The position numbers and the translations under genes are program-made. The notes beneath the pieces are model-generated. The model saw only the letters and a program-made list of their open reading frames with translations, was not told the origin of the DNA and did no database searches. From positions 12,307,304 through 12,371,303 of the forward strand of contig OY992836.1 of NCBI GenBank assembly GCA_963921425.1: a DNA stretch of 64,000 nucleotides. The letters run 5' to 3'. Below, piece after piece: positions 1 through 12,121 of the stretch (positions are counted from its first letter, which is position 1; each line of letters starts with the position of its first letter). The DNA comes from Dryas octopetala (Eukaryota; Streptophyta; Magnoliopsida; Rosales; Rosaceae).

Positions 1-2487
1 TTCCATGCATCGTTTCCAAAGCCTTTTTCCTCGATCAGGGCCATAAAGGCCTCTCTGCTCGCTGCAGCTACCTCTTTCAAGTTTCAAGTTTTCAACTTGG
101 TAAACCTCAGTGATAAGAGGAAGAGAGACAATAATTAATATTATTCCATAGATACATATAGTATTCACTATTCAGGTCTATGCATATATGTCTTTGCTTA
201 TTCTTTGGCTCGATCTTACGTACATACTTTGTGTTGCACGATAAAGGTCCTGTCATGCATCGACCAAAGTGATGGAACTTCATTAATTATTTAATTGTAC
301 GTCTTTTTTTTTTTCCTAAACTAGCTAGTAGCAGTTATATGTTCTACACTTCTACGTACAGTTCTACGGTTCTTACCATACATGCACAGATAAATATGAG
401 GAGGTCTTGAGCTGACCATAATTATTGGGCTTAATTTCCAGCCCAATCGAACCAGATAACCAGGCAAGTTTGCAGGAGCCCGGCAGCTGAAATCATGCAC
501 CAACGGAATTGATGAAATCGGATAATTTGCAACAATGTTTGAAGATCGGAGGTTAAAATGAGATATTGAAAGTTTTATAGGGCTTAAAACAAGACAAAAT
601 CTATCTTTTAAGACACATTTGTGAAAATAAGCCTTAATTTAATTACCTCCGGAAAATCATACATGCTATATGATGAGAAGAAATAATTTTCGCCTCTGCC
701 AACAAACACATTATACATGCAATACCCGAAAGTGCGTTGTAGCAGCTGGTTAATCATAACATTAGTGAATGACAAGGAGAAACCTAGCCATTATTCATCT
801 TCCACACACGTACCTAAGATAAATATCTTCTGATTAATTAACATCAATTTTGGCCTTAATACATCTGAATATTAAAATACCCAATTGTTCATTAAATTAT
901 GTACGTGGTAATATTTCATTTAATATTCAGATTTGCGTCTAATTCTAAATTTTATTTATTTTGGACATGTGTATAAACATATAGTAAATTTGGTGACTAT
1001 CATTATTAGTTGACAAATCAATAAGATGATCATAATCAATCATTTAGATTGATTAAGGATGCTTTTTCCATCTAGATATAGCTTTGACTAAGTGTTTTCA
1101 ATAATCAGATTCAGTCTCTCTGTTGATTATATATATATATATATATATATATATCTCATATGCAACAATGCTTCTCTCAAATTAGCCATTAATCTAACTC
1201 TAAAATGTCAGAAATCAACAAGAATTGCGGTGAGTTAAAAGTTCAAACTTAGCTACATATGCAAAATTATTGTTCTTGTAGGTTAATAATATCCAGCATT
1301 AAAAGAATTGTTGCATTATTAATGTGCCACGTGGCTTAGTTTCGTCCACATTAAATCACCATCTGCTAGAAACCAATATGGCATAGTGCCTACATTAGTG
1401 AAATTCAACTCCTAGACTTGACAGGAGAGATATAGTACGTCCTAGCTAATCTTGTAGAAGTACTTAACAAATTTTACAAGTATAAACTACATTAATTGAA
1501 AAGGAATGATCATCATACACTAAATATATATATAGTAAGTTTAGGGGCCTTAATTCTTATATATGGAATTTCCAAAATTCACTCGGTATCATTCACCGAG
1601 CGCTTGGTACTGTTCACCGAGCGCTCGACAATTGTCTCTGTCAGATAATGACAATAATTTTCATTGAGTGATAGTAACTATTTGAATTGCTAAAATACTT
1701 GTGTTATATTGCTACTAATTGTCACAATGCGACAATATCTATTTGAATTTCATAATTGCCAAGTTAAATATATAAAAAAACCACCAAGCGCTCGACACAA
1801 AAAATACGAAAGCAAATATAACTTGAGTTTTATTTGTACAAAATAAACCTATTTATTATTGTAATTTTTTAAGTGAATTTGTTTGAGTTGTAAAATAGAC
1901 TTTAGAGTAATTTACTTTAAATATTAATATATGAGAAATCATCGTATGATTAATTGATTATTTAGATGGGCTTAATCGTTTGTCTGACTTCACCCTTCAT
2001 CACCTCCTTGTCCTCGATCGGCCTCCAACACATGTACTATCCCTAGCCCAAATTTTACTTTGAGATCTTCAGACCATTGGAGACCTAACTCTACTGGGTC
2101 AAATTTCAGAATAGTCATTTTGGGCTTAGTATGGCCCAACTATTCTTTTTATTTTAAGAAAATTTGGTAATAACACTACCCTTCAGGTATTCTAAAACAA
2201 ACAAAAAAATAATAATTGAAATAAAAATAAAAATTTGTTAGAAGAGGTGATAGATTGATTCAAGAAGACAATTAATTATTTCCTCATGAAAAAATAACCT
2301 TGTATCAGTTATGAGCTAATAAGGTTAGTTTAGACAATAAGGCTTTGATGAAGTCAGATGTATATATACTAGTATGATTTGGCAAATACTTGGAAATTAA
2401 ACCAGAGTATTTGTGTGTGACTGTACAAAATTTCAAAATTGCAATTTCGACTTCAAACCAAAATCAAAGATGATAGCTATTCTTTGA
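1..2487. other. AT-rich intergenic stretch
   Basis: No open frame here resembles a protein family on either strand. The stretch is AT-rich with many short poly-A/T runs. It contains an AT microsatellite near 1.14 kb. At about 1.58-1.64 kb and 1.79 kb it contains short copies of the motif GAGCGCTCG, which is also found near 44.7 and 46.3 kb. Confidence 0.6.
1128..1154. repeat. (TA)n microsatellite
   Basis: About 13 uninterrupted TA dinucleotides, read directly from the sequence. Confidence 0.9.
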
Positions 2488-2701
2488 GGAGAAATTATTG
2501 TGTGTGACTGTACTACTATGTAACATAACGACGTGGTGTTACTAATTTACTTAAATTATAACACGTATATAATAATTAATTTCTAAAACTCTAAATCTTA
2601 AAAAATACCCTTAAAATCGTACATGTGTTATAATTTAAGTGGATTGATAACACCGCATCATCATGCTATATGGTGTTACAGTCATATACAATAATTTTTC
2701 C
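2488..2701. mobile_element. Short inverted-repeat MITE (214 bp)
   Basis: The two halves are imperfect inverted copies of each other. The left half begins GGAGAAATTATTGTGTGTGA, and the right half read in reverse begins GGAAAAATTATTGTATATGA. Both continue through 'gtgttac...aaattataacac'. The 7-bp direct repeat TCTTTGA lies at 2481-2487 and again at 2702-2708, as expected for a target duplication. There is no coding capacity. A related half-copy lies at about 33.41-33.57 kb. Confidence 0.7.
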
Positions 2702-2791
2702 TCTTTGAGACTAGCCCAGTGATAAGGAAGAAAATGAGAAAATGTTAAGATTAAAATACATTAATTATACATTAGATATGAAACTTCAAAT

Positions 2792-3132
2792 AAGGATATT
2801 ATTTTAAGAAAAGTAAGAACATTCTTTTTAGGCTTACAATTTAATGATTATAACCGTCCATATTTTAGAAGGTTATTCAAATATTAACCATGCAAAAAAT
2901 CAACTAAATTGAAAATTGTTCAGCCAATTTATAATAGCCAACATCATTTTAATGTTATTTGATGGACTGTATTTGTCTGCACAGTTTAAATGATCAAACA
3001 ATTTTCGATTTGGCTAATTTTTTATAAAGATGACCCTTGAAAAGGGACCTAAAATATGAACATTACTGATTATCGAACTGCATTGCCGAGTGGTATATAG
3101 AGAAGATGTTCTTACTTTTCTTAAAGTAAGGG
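2792..3132. mobile_element. Inverted-repeat MITE (about 340 bp)
   Basis: About 27 bp at the left (TTTAAGAAAAGTAAGAACAT) is repeated in inverted orientation at the right (ATGTTCTTACTTTTCTTAAA). The interior has no coding frame. Ends are approximate because I could not fix a target duplication. Confidence 0.5.
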
Positions 3133-3921
3133 CATCTTTACTTAAAGCTTCCTTATATGTTAAATATCATTTAATATAGGGACAAATGTGCCCCCATTCG
3201 GACCCAATTTTTTTTTATCAGTAACCTCAACACACTCTTTACACCCACTTTTATATTAAAAAAATTTAAAACTTATTAGTACACTGAACATTTTTCCAGA
3301 AAACCCAACATCACATCCAACAATTCTATTTACTATACCCACCTAACACACCCACCCCAAATTCTCTTACTCTCTCTGCTGTTACCGTTGTTGACCATGA
3401 CCCTTGAATATGCTCACATATACATTAATTCACAGTACAAACTATTCAAAAGAGAATCACTAGCAAGGTTAATTTCCCACCGGTCTACAGGAGAAAAATT
3501 CCCCTTTTATGTAATTTACATATTTAAAATAGTTTAGGATTCATTCTTTCGGACTTGCTAGAGGCAAGACTAACCCTCAGTTTGTACAGATCTCTTATAT
3601 GAATGCTGCAAGTAAAATTACATCATGCAGTCTCAAAAATATGCTGTGATGTTTCAGTCGAAAGGTGGCACAGTTTAAAATGCTTTACAACACCTTGCTT
3701 TCGCTACAGTTTTTTGAGGTGCCTGCATGATTTTCTACGAATTGGGTTTCTCAGGTTTTGGTATTTGATTAATTGGGTTTTTGTTTTCTTTTCATACCTT
3801 GTCCCCCCGTATCTGAGATTTTGGGTTTATGTAGTTTGCTTGGAACTCATAAACCACCTGTTAATATAGCTGAATTGTTGGAATTTCGAATTTGTTACAA
3901 ATGTATATATAGTTGAAAATA

Positions 3922-4401
3922 AGGTCTATTGACTTTAGGTACCAAATTATAATGTTTTTTCATTTCAACTACTAAAACATTTATGTCATTTCACTTTAGA
4001 TACTAAATTTCAGTTTAAGTACCAACTTTAAAAAATATGGTTATATCGAACTGTAACTGTCTAACAGTCATAACTTTTTTATTGATTTGTTGTTTTTTCA
4101 ATATTTGCAAGGCTTAAACTTTAATATTTAGTCTTTGAGTTATAGGATTTCATCCCCAAACCTAAATCAAAAGTATGAAACCCTTAAAAATTTGGATTTT
4201 TTATAAATTTTAAATAGTCACAACTGTGACTGTTCGACAATTACAACTGTAACTGTTCAACAGTCACAACTGTATAACAAACTGATTTGTGACCTAATCC
4301 AAAATGTTTTACTCTAGGTTAATACCTAAACTAAAAAAAATTAGTGTCTTGCTGCTTTATTAAAAAACTATTGACATTTGGTATTTAATCCTAATTTTCT
4401 A
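3922..4401 (+). mobile_element. 480-bp MULE-like MITE, copy 1
   Basis: First of three copies of one 480-bp repeat. It starts AGGTCTATTGACTTTAGGTA and ends near TAATTTTCTA. The 9-bp sequence TTGAAAATA flanks it at 3913-3921 and 4402-4410. Nine-base target duplications are typical of Mutator-like elements. The ends are only weakly inverted (...TACCAAAT... at both). The interior carries clustered 'cacaactgtgactgttcgac'-like repeats in both orientations. No protein is encoded. Confidence 0.85.
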
Positions 4402-4544
4402 TTGAAAATACTCTACACTCTCTAGCAAATATTTGTCCTTAATAGGCAATTTGCATCATGATAAAATTGAAAATTAACATTTTATAAAATTGTTGGGACT
4501 ACTGATAAAAAAATTGGATTCGAATAGCAGCACTCTTTAATGTA

Positions 4545-5024
4545 AGATCCGTTGACTATAAATACCAAATTACAATGTTTTTTCATTTTAACTACCAAAA
4601 CGTTTATGTCATTTCACTTTAGATACTAAATTTCAGTTTAAGTACAAACTTTAAAAAACATAGTTATACCGAGCTGTGATTGTCTAACAGTCATAACTTT
4701 TTTATTAATTTGTTGTTTTTTCAATATTTGCAAGCATTTGCAAGCCTTAAACTTTAATGTTTAGTCTCTGGGTAATAGGATTTTATCTCTCAAACTTAAA
4801 TCAAAAGCATTAAACCCTTATAAATTTTGAATTTTTATGAATTTGAAACAGTTACATTTGTGACTGTTCGACAGTAACAACTGAAAAAACAATTGTATAG
4901 CAAACCGATTTGTGACCTAATCCAAAATGTCTTGCTCTAGGTTAGTATCTAAACTAAAAAAAATTAGTGTCTTACTGCTTTGCTGAAAAACTATTAATAT
5001 TTGATATTTAATTCTAATTTTCTT
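4545..5024 (+). mobile_element. 480-bp MULE-like MITE, copy 2
   Basis: Same orientation and length as copy 1, from which it is separated by 143 bp. The direct repeat TTTAATGTA lies at 4536-4544 and 5025-5033. This shows an independent insertion and not a tandem duplication of copy 1. The sequence is clearly alignable with copy 1 along its whole length. Confidence 0.85.
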
Positions 5025-5273
5025 TTTAATGTATTAGAGAGTGAATAAGAGAAAATTTGTCCAAAGTGTATATAAAATTATAAGATTATGAAACAACATT
5101 AACTAAATTGGATTAGAACCGTTTTTTCTTTAAAAAAAATTTACTAATCAATTCAAACATGTCATTTTTACATATGGATTCAAACATATCACTCTTTAAA
5201 TTTAAGATATAATCCAATCCAAAAAGTTATTAAAATTTATGAAAATGGTCGAATTGCATTAGTCTGTTTGGAC

Positions 5274-5932
5274 CAGGGACGGACGCACAACCAACCTTGG
5301 GGGGTCGGGCGACCCCCCGAACGGCGGAGCACGCAGGCTTAGACCTCTAGACGGCGACACCAGCGACCCCCCGACGTGAAGAAGGCGACCCCCCGACCCC
5401 GACGGCCCGACGTGCAGAAGGCGACAGAGACGCCATGAAACAGAGAATAATTGAACCCTTTGAGCTTTGAGCTTGAACCCTTCAAGTACCTGCCGTTGGA
5501 GGTTATTCAGATATGGAAGAGGTAAATACTGCGCTTGAGAAGATGCGTCTTCTGGTCACCACATTTAAGTTTCAATATTTGAAATGGAAAACGGCGGAAG
5601 AAACTAGTTGTGGGATTGTTAGTAGTAGCAGTGACTATGGCTCAAATGGTTGTTCAACTACTGCTCATGGCTCAAATCCTTCAATCTTAATTGGCCAGCA
5701 CCAAGTATTTCTAGGTTCAACTACTGCTCCAGCCTCCAGCCTTCCAGGTGATGAAACGCCATGAAACAGAGAATTGAGAAACAGAGAAAGTGAGAAGAGA
5801 AGAGGCTGAAGAGCTGAAGAGGGGGCTGGGCTACAGAGACGCCGTCGCCCCTGCTGCAGTGCCCGGTCCCTAAAAAATTTTGGCGCCACCTAACCATGAC
5901 CCCCCAGGTTGGGGATCCTGGATCCGTCCCTG
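5274..5932. mobile_element. Non-autonomous hAT element (659 bp)
   Basis: Terminal inverted repeats begin CAGGGACGGA at both ends (right end read in reverse) and continue for about 35 bp into GGGGGGTC. The 8-bp sequence GTTTGGAC is duplicated at 5266-5273 and 5933-5940, the hallmark of the hAT superfamily. The GC-rich interior holds an 83-codon frame (5513-5764, +) with no transposase features, plus an internal repeat of 'gccatgaaacagagaat' near 5435 and 5758. It may be a captured host fragment, but I do not recognise the source. Confidence 0.85.
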
Positions 5933-5940
5933 GTTTGGAC

Positions 5941-7443
5941 ATATTGAATTTAAACACCCTCATCTTTTTTTTGTCAATTTAAACACCCAAATCTATAAAC
6001 TTATAATCATTTAAATTCTAAATTGCTTACCGGCTTCTGGAATGCATGCTTATTCTTGATTTTTTTTAGAGCTCTATTTAAATAATAAATCAAGGTTTAT
6101 GGATGACGTAATCAGAGTGACAAATGGTTACGGTCACGAAAACCGGGAAAGTCGGTTGAAAAGTAGTACACGACTACCGGGGAGGGTGGGAAGCAAAGCT
6201 TCGTTGACAGCTTCGCTTCCTCGTCTCTGCTTTCTGGCGACTAGCTTCTCGTATAAGATTTTACATAACAATAGAAGAAATATATGTGACTCGTGACTCG
6301 TGAGTGTAGGTGTAGGGTCTCAAAGTCATTCAAATATGGCATGAGTCATGAGTCATGCTTTTTAAAGAAGAGGAAAATTAGTGGAGGTAACACTTTTTTT
6401 AATTGTTTTTAATAGTGGGGATCACATTGATTCTTTTTCTCTTTTTCTCAATTTCCATTAATTTCATATTTCCCTTTCTAGAACCAGTAAAGGGTGCATC
6501 AGTAAGCCTCCAATCTTTGCTGTTTCTTTACAGCAATGAAAAAGAAAAATGTGCACATGCCCAAAACAAAGAACCTAATCGAAATTCATCCATGCATAAG
6601 TTAGGAATTAAAGTTTTCTGATTTGTTTCTTATCCCCAATTTAGGAAAAGAATGGAGGAAAGTAGGATTAAATTTTTTAACTTCTTATCATGCATGATGT
6701 ATTTCATTTTTTCCATTAAATTTTTCAGTTGTTTTATAAAGACCCTTTAAGCATGTTTCGATTTAGATCTATCCTTATATAATTTTAGTTGTGTTTCGAA
6801 GTTTTTAACCCGTCATTTCACAAAATAAAATAAAATATAAACTCTCTATAAATTAAAGATTTCATACCAAATCCAACTAAAATGTCCAAATTAAAGTAAG
6901 GCTTTACTGTGGACCAAGTCCTAGTCTAAAGTTGTAGCAAGTCTCAAATTAAAGTTAGGCTCAACTGTGGACCAAATCCTAGTCAAAGCGAAAACAAAAA
7001 AAAGAACATACAAATTCAACAAGAAACATGAGAGGAAGTGAGGATGGTTGATTCATGCATGATGTGGGGGCCAGCAAAACCCAATCCACTGTATCACATA
7101 ATTCACATTCAAATATTCTTTTTTTTTTTGCCCAAACACATTCAAAAAAAGGCGTGTAGTTGAAAAGTTTTGTGATTAAAAAAAAAATATATAGAAAATA
7201 AAGCGCGTCTGAGACGGCAGTGCATGAACAAATGGATTGGATATTTGACGGTTGGCCGTGGCGTTTGCGAGGCCCATTTGACGGGTTTAGTGGGCTTACA
7301 TACATACGCTCGATACGAGCGCGCGGACACACAACGCGCGCTTATTATAAGTTTATAACGGCAATGCACATACAATCACACACACATACACACTACCAAG
7401 TACCAACCTTGAAATAATCAATCAACCTTCAAAACCAACCACC

Positions 7444-7445
<2 letters not shown>
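5941..7445. other. Intergenic and upstream region of the F-box gene
   Basis: No gene is supported here. The last 250 bases should hold the promoter of the F-box gene. A TATA-like stretch (ttattataagtttataac) lies near 7342-7360, about 215 bp before the start codon. Confidence 0.4.
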
Positions 7446-7493
<48 letters not shown>

Positions 7494-7512
7494 TCCTATC
7501 TCTCTCTCTCTC
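7446..7512 (+). promoter_or_regulatory. CT-rich 5' leader of the F-box gene
   Basis: About 21 CT dinucleotides run from 7446 to 7487, with a second short CT run at 7499-7512. The tract ends 60 bp before the start codon, so it very likely lies in the transcribed leader. Such pyrimidine tracts are common in plant 5' leaders. A regulatory role is inference. Confidence 0.6.
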
Positions 7513-7571
7513 GTTCACTCTCTTCTGGAGGCGCGTCGACCCTACTCGCCGCAGCGCTACAGCTAGTTCTT

Positions 7572-9212
7572 ATGGGACAGTCCTCCTCCCTTCCCGAGAC
7601 TCCACCGGAGTCCAACACCACCAGCCACAGAGAAATCTCCGCCAGTCGCCTCTTCAGCTTCCAACCGATGGCGATTATTTCCACGGCGGAGCGCGACGAA
7701 GAAGCCGCCGAGATTTCCGAGAAAGTCGCCCAAGGCCAAGGAGGGCGCGACTACACCGCCGATCTTCCCGACGAGTGTTTGGCGAGTATTTTCCATTTCC
7801 TCGGCTCCGGCGACCGAAAACGAAGCTCCCTCGTCTGCCAGCGGTGGATCCGTGTCGACGGTCAGAACCGCCACCGCCTCTCTCTCAACGCCCAGGCGGG
7901 AATCCTCCCCTTCCTGCCTTGCATCTTCGCTCGCTTCGACTCCGTCACGAAGCTCGCGCTCCGCTGCGACCGCAAGTCGATCAGCATAGACGACGACGCT
8001 TTGGTCCTGATCTCGGTTCGCTGCAAGAACCTCACGCGCCTCAAGCTCCGCGGCTGCCGCGAAATCACCGACCTCGGGATCGCCGCGTTCGCGCAGAACT
8101 GCAAGGGCCTGAAGAAGCTCTCGTGCGGCTCGTGCATGTTCGGCGCACAGGGCATGAACGCCGTCCTCGAGCACTGCACGGCTCTGGAGGAGCTCTCCGT
8201 GAAGCGGCTCCGCGGCCTCCAGGATGGCTCCGAGGCGATCGGCTCCGGCTCAGCATCGGCTTCGTCGCTCAAGTCTATCTGCTTGAAGGAGATACTCAAT
8301 GGACAGTGCTTCGGGCCACTCATAGTCGGCTCGAAAAAGCTCAAGAGTTTGAAATTAATCCGCTGTTTGGGAGATTGGGATAACATTTTGGAAATGCTTG
8401 GAAATGGAAACAGGGGTTTGGTTGAAATTCATCTCGAGAGGTTGCAAGTGAGCGATTTGGGGCTTTCGGCGATTTCCAAATGCTCGAATCTGGAGGTCTT
8501 GCACATTGTGAAGACTCCCGAGTGTTCCAATTTTGGGCTTATTTCGATTGCGGAACATTGCAAGCAACTGAGGAAGCTTCATATTGATGGATGGAGGACG
8601 AATAGGATTGGCGATGAGGGTCTGATTGCTATAGCCAAAGAGTGCTCTAACATACAAGAGCTTGTTCTGATAGGTGTTAATCCGACTACTGTGAGCTTGT
8701 GCGCAATCGCTTCCAATTGCCAAAAATTGGAGAGGTTGGCGCTTTGCGGGAGTGGCAGTATTGGCGACGCGGAGTTTGCTTGCATTGCTACAAAATGTGT
8801 GGCATTGAAGAAGCTATGCATCAAGGGGTGCCCAGTTTCCAATGTTGGGATCGAAATGCTTGCTTGGGGTTGTCCCAATTTGGCCAAGATTAAGGTTAAG
8901 AAGTGCAGAGGAGTGAGTGGTGAGGTTGCAGAGTGGTTGCGGGAACGGCGAGGATCGTTGACTGTTAATTGGGATGCTGGTGAAATTGGATCATTGGATG
9001 GTAGTGTTTGTGCAGGTGGAGCTCAAGAAAGTGCCATGGCGGCAGCGGAGTTTCGGCTCGATCATGTAGTTGTTGCTAATGTTCCCTCAAGTAGCAATAG
9101 TACATTGACAATGTTTAAAACAAAGTTTGGGTTTTTTTCAGGTAGGAATTTAGTTCCTTGCACCTTCAGAAGGTGGTCAGTTAGTGAGAATAGTTCCAAT
9201 GGAAACTTGTAG
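7572..9212 (+). CDS. SKIP2: F-box/LRR protein, SKIP2/VFB type
   Basis: 546 residues in one exon. This is an F-box substrate receptor of an SCF (SKP1-CUL1-F-box) ubiquitin ligase. The N-terminal 60 residues are low complexity. The F-box follows at about residues 58-100 (LPDECLASIFHFL, then SLVCQRWIRVDGQ). About a dozen leucine-rich repeats then run to about residue 455, with repeated cores such as LTRLKLRGCREITDLGI. A tail of about 90 residues is poorly conserved. The phrases RFDSVTKLALRCDRKS and LRGCREITDLG are as I remember Arabidopsis SKIP2 (At5g67250, VFB clade), which acts in auxin-related and general growth responses. The first ATG is used; a second in-frame ATG (MAII, codon 33) also precedes the F-box. 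The first half is GC-rich and the second half much less so. Confidence 0.93.
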   Translation: MGQSSSLPETPPESNTTSHREISASRLFSFQPMAIISTAERDEEAAEISEKVAQGQGGRDYTADLPDECLASIFHFLGSGDRKRSSLVCQRWIRVDGQNRHRLSLNAQAGILPFLPCIFARFDSVTKLALRCDRKSISIDDDALVLISVRCKNLTRLKLRGCREITDLGIAAFAQNCKGLKKLSCGSCMFGAQGMNAVLEHCTALEELSVKRLRGLQDGSEAIGSGSASASSLKSICLKEILNGQCFGPLIVGSKKLKSLKLIRCLGDWDNILEMLGNGNRGLVEIHLERLQVSDLGLSAISKCSNLEVLHIVKTPECSNFGLISIAEHCKQLRKLHIDGWRTNRIGDEGLIAIAKECSNIQELVLIGVNPTTVSLCAIASNCQKLERLALCGSGSIGDAEFACIATKCVALKKLCIKGCPVSNVGIEMLAWGCPNLAKIKVKKCRGVSGEVAEWLRERRGSLTVNWDAGEIGSLDGSVCAGGAQESAMAAAEFRLDHVVVANVPSSSNSTLTMFKTKFGFFSGRNLVPCTFRRWSVSENSSNGNL

Positions 9213-11256
9213 GTGATCATTTTGTGGGCTGGAAAAAGTTACCCTTAGGGCCTTAAGCTCACATTATCATGTTGTTTATTGATCAAATGATTTTCTTCTG
9301 TATTCATGGCCCGTTTTCGATTTGTATGATTCTCTGTATTGAATTTTTATTAACTATGGAATGGCAGCAGAAAGTGTGGCATTCAAGGTATATTTTCTTG
9401 CTCAATTATCCAGAAAACAGCTTCATATCTGCAGTTTTGGTACTATGTTCCTTTGGTAATTGGTTTACTTTTTCCTTCATTCTTGCCTTGGTATCATTTG
9501 CCCCTCCTCATTTGGTGTACTTGATATGCTTAACTTCCAAGTTTTGAATGGTTATATCTGTTGCATTCCCTTTGCTGCACAATCATGTAGCTATGTAGTA
9601 ATTTGAAATCACATCCTATTTTGGTTGAGTTTAGGATGAATGCTTTATCTGAAGCTCAAGGTGGTTTGTGTCTTGTGTCTAGCTAGTAGCCTAGTACATT
9701 AGATACAAGTTATTGTGCTCGATGGAACGGAGATTTACAATCTCTAATATTTTTGATATTTCATGCCATTCTTTCATGGTATGCATGGTATGGTACTATG
9801 GTGTTTGAGTTTTGATGCAAGAAACGCATTGCAATCAGTTTTCTCGCTCAAAAAGAATCTGAAACTGCCTCTATATGTTTACTGATGTGCGGTACTGTTG
9901 GTCGAGCGTTGAAGTGATGTTGCATATAGCCCTTTTAAGGTGCAATTTCATGTCATATGGTATGGCCGTATGGGATGGCTACATTCTTGGGTACATTCGT
10001 GGCCAGATTCTTCAGCCGAAACTGAGCTCATTTTCTTCGATGTCCAACCTTGTGAACATAGCTGGTTCTATTTTTCTCTGCAGATTCTATGTTCCTCTAT
10101 ATATCAAATGCCAAATGGGATCCCTTGTCATCTTGCTTCTGTAGGTTTTAGCAAACCTTTAAAATGATTATATCTCCCCTGTGATTTTTCACCCTGCAGA
10201 TGCTGTTATATATAATATATGGCACAGGTAACTCACTCTGGTAAATGCGAAGGTTTCATAACTTGTCATAGTAACTTCTAAAGATTAGCATTGGACGATC
10301 CAAACTTTAATAATAAAATCTTTCACAAAATGGTGACCAAAGGTATAATCTCTATATATATTTCTATTTCCAAACTTTAATAATAAAATCTTTCATAAAA
10401 TGGTGACCAAAGGTATAATCTATATATACATTTCTATTTTCCAATTTGATCCGCTTCCTTCGTTCCTAGAGCTATTTATTCAATTACAAAATGCCTTTGG
10501 AAAGTTGAATATCGATATTTTTTATCCAATATTCATTATTATATAAAAAATAGGATGCATAACTTCTTTCTTTTGGATTTAACTAAGATGAACTTAAGAA
10601 GTGATGATGATTTTTTTGAATAAAAAATGTAGCATACCGATAGAGATAAATTCTCTTATTTCACATTAAAGATGATTCACTTCCCAATTTTTTTTGCTAA
10701 TGAAATCCAAATATATTCTATAAAAAAAAAATCCAAATATATTGATAGAGTAAACAATTATAACAAAAGGTAAGTCTAAAACCAAAAGGGGCGGGGTCAA
10801 TCCAAAACAACCCAAACGTCTACTAAAAGGGATGGCAATGTGACGGAGTGGAGACCAAAATGAAAAACACAAACAAATCGGGATGAGAATGTGATGGAGC
10901 GGGCTAAGTTTGCCATTCATATCCGAGGATCCCATACCATTTTCTAAATATTTGTTCCATATTAAAATGAGTACGATTATGATATCATCACAAATACATA
11001 ATATAGTATAGAAATACACTAAAATACGCAATGGTGTAACATTAAAAACAAGAATTAAATTTTTAAAATTTAAAAAGACAAACAAGAATTAAAGCTAATA
11101 TTGAAAACCTAGTATAAAAATATATGTCTGGGGTGGGATTTGAGGTCTTGGGGAAACTTGGGTTCACATGGAAAATTGCCATCCCTAAAAACAAATCCCA
11201 GAACATAGCAACGGAAGCAATAACATTTTAATTAATACAGAGTAAAATTTGGATTT
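9213..11256. other. 3' region of the F-box gene, then AT-rich spacer
   Basis: The first kilobase is mixed sequence without a convincing open frame and probably includes the 3' UTR. From about 10.3 kb it becomes AT-rich, starting with a two-copy tandem repeat. I see no further gene. Confidence 0.5.
10300..10439. repeat. 70-bp tandem repeat, two copies
   Basis: Two near-identical 70-bp units start with ccaaactttaataataaaat at 10300 and 10370. Confidence 0.85.
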
Positions 11257-11265
11257 TTAAATATT

Positions 11266-11773
11266 GGCTAAAGTTCAATTTAGACACTCAATTATAGGGG
11301 GTATTTCAACTGCATCCATCATATACAAAATCATTCAAAAACATATCTCATCTAAAATTTAAATTGAAAAAATGAATTTTTCTTCCTCTTTTTCTTTTTT
11401 ACCCCTCTCCACCTCCACCTCCACCTCCCACTCTCTCTCTCTCTTTCCTCTCTCCGGCCAACCCTCTCGGCCCTACCCCCACCACAACCTTCCCGACCCC
11501 AACTATAGCTCGTAGGGGGATGGTCGGCACTAGGGGACCCGCGGTGGCCTTGGACCACCGGTAAATGGGCGGCCTTGGCTGGGTTGAGGTGCACACAGGA
11601 AAGGAGTCGTGCGGGAAAGGAGAGGGAAGAGAACGATGGTCGGGGGGAGAAATAGGAGCTGGTGGCTGGTGGTGCTGCGCTGACTGGGCTTGGTTGGAGT
11701 TGGCCTGGTCACGGCCAGATTGTGCAAAGTCACGTGAGAGAGAAATGAGACACATGAAAGAAGAAGAAAAATG

Positions 11774-11843
<70 letters not shown>

Positions 11844-12112
11844 CGGGTAAGTGGAAATGGGGTTTGACGGGTGCGGGTGCGGGTGGGTTAGGAGGGTTGG
11901 CTGGAGAGAGGGAAGAGAAAGAGAGAATTGGAGGTGGAGAGGGGTAAAAAAGGAAAAGATGAAGAAAAATTTAGTTTTTCAATTCAGATTTTAGATAGGG
12001 TATGTTTTTGAATGATTTTATAGATAATGAGGTATATTTTTGAATGATTTTATAGATGATAGATGCAGTTGAAATACCCCCTATAGTTTAGTGTCTAAAT
12101 TGAACTTTAGTC
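11266..12112. mobile_element. Non-autonomous Mutator-like element (847 bp)
   Basis: The element has long terminal inverted repeats of about 170 bp. The left begins GGCTAAAGTTCAATTTAGAC and the right, read in reverse, GACTAAAGTTCAATTTAGAC. They stay alignable down to the 'acccctctccacctcc' tract. The 9-bp sequence TTAAATATT is duplicated at 11257-11265 and 12113-12121, typical of MULEs. The core is GC-rich and purine/pyrimidine biased, with a (GA)n run at about 11777-11840. No transposase is encoded; open frames in the core are low complexity. Confidence 0.88.
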
Positions 12113-12121
12113 TTAAATATT

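Noticed and set aside
3603-3869. 88-codon frame rich in Phe/Leu/Tyr
   Set aside because: Resembles random AT-rich sequence; no homologue recognised and no splice support.
7563-8386. Long open frames opposite or shifted to the F-box gene (203, 202 and 174 codons)
   Set aside because: They are shadows of the GC-rich 5' half of the real gene, with no family motifs.
11399-11774. Frames of 118 and 69 codons in the MULE core
   Set aside because: Low-complexity Gly/Glu/Arg or Pro/Ser runs inside a transposon; no start context or domain.
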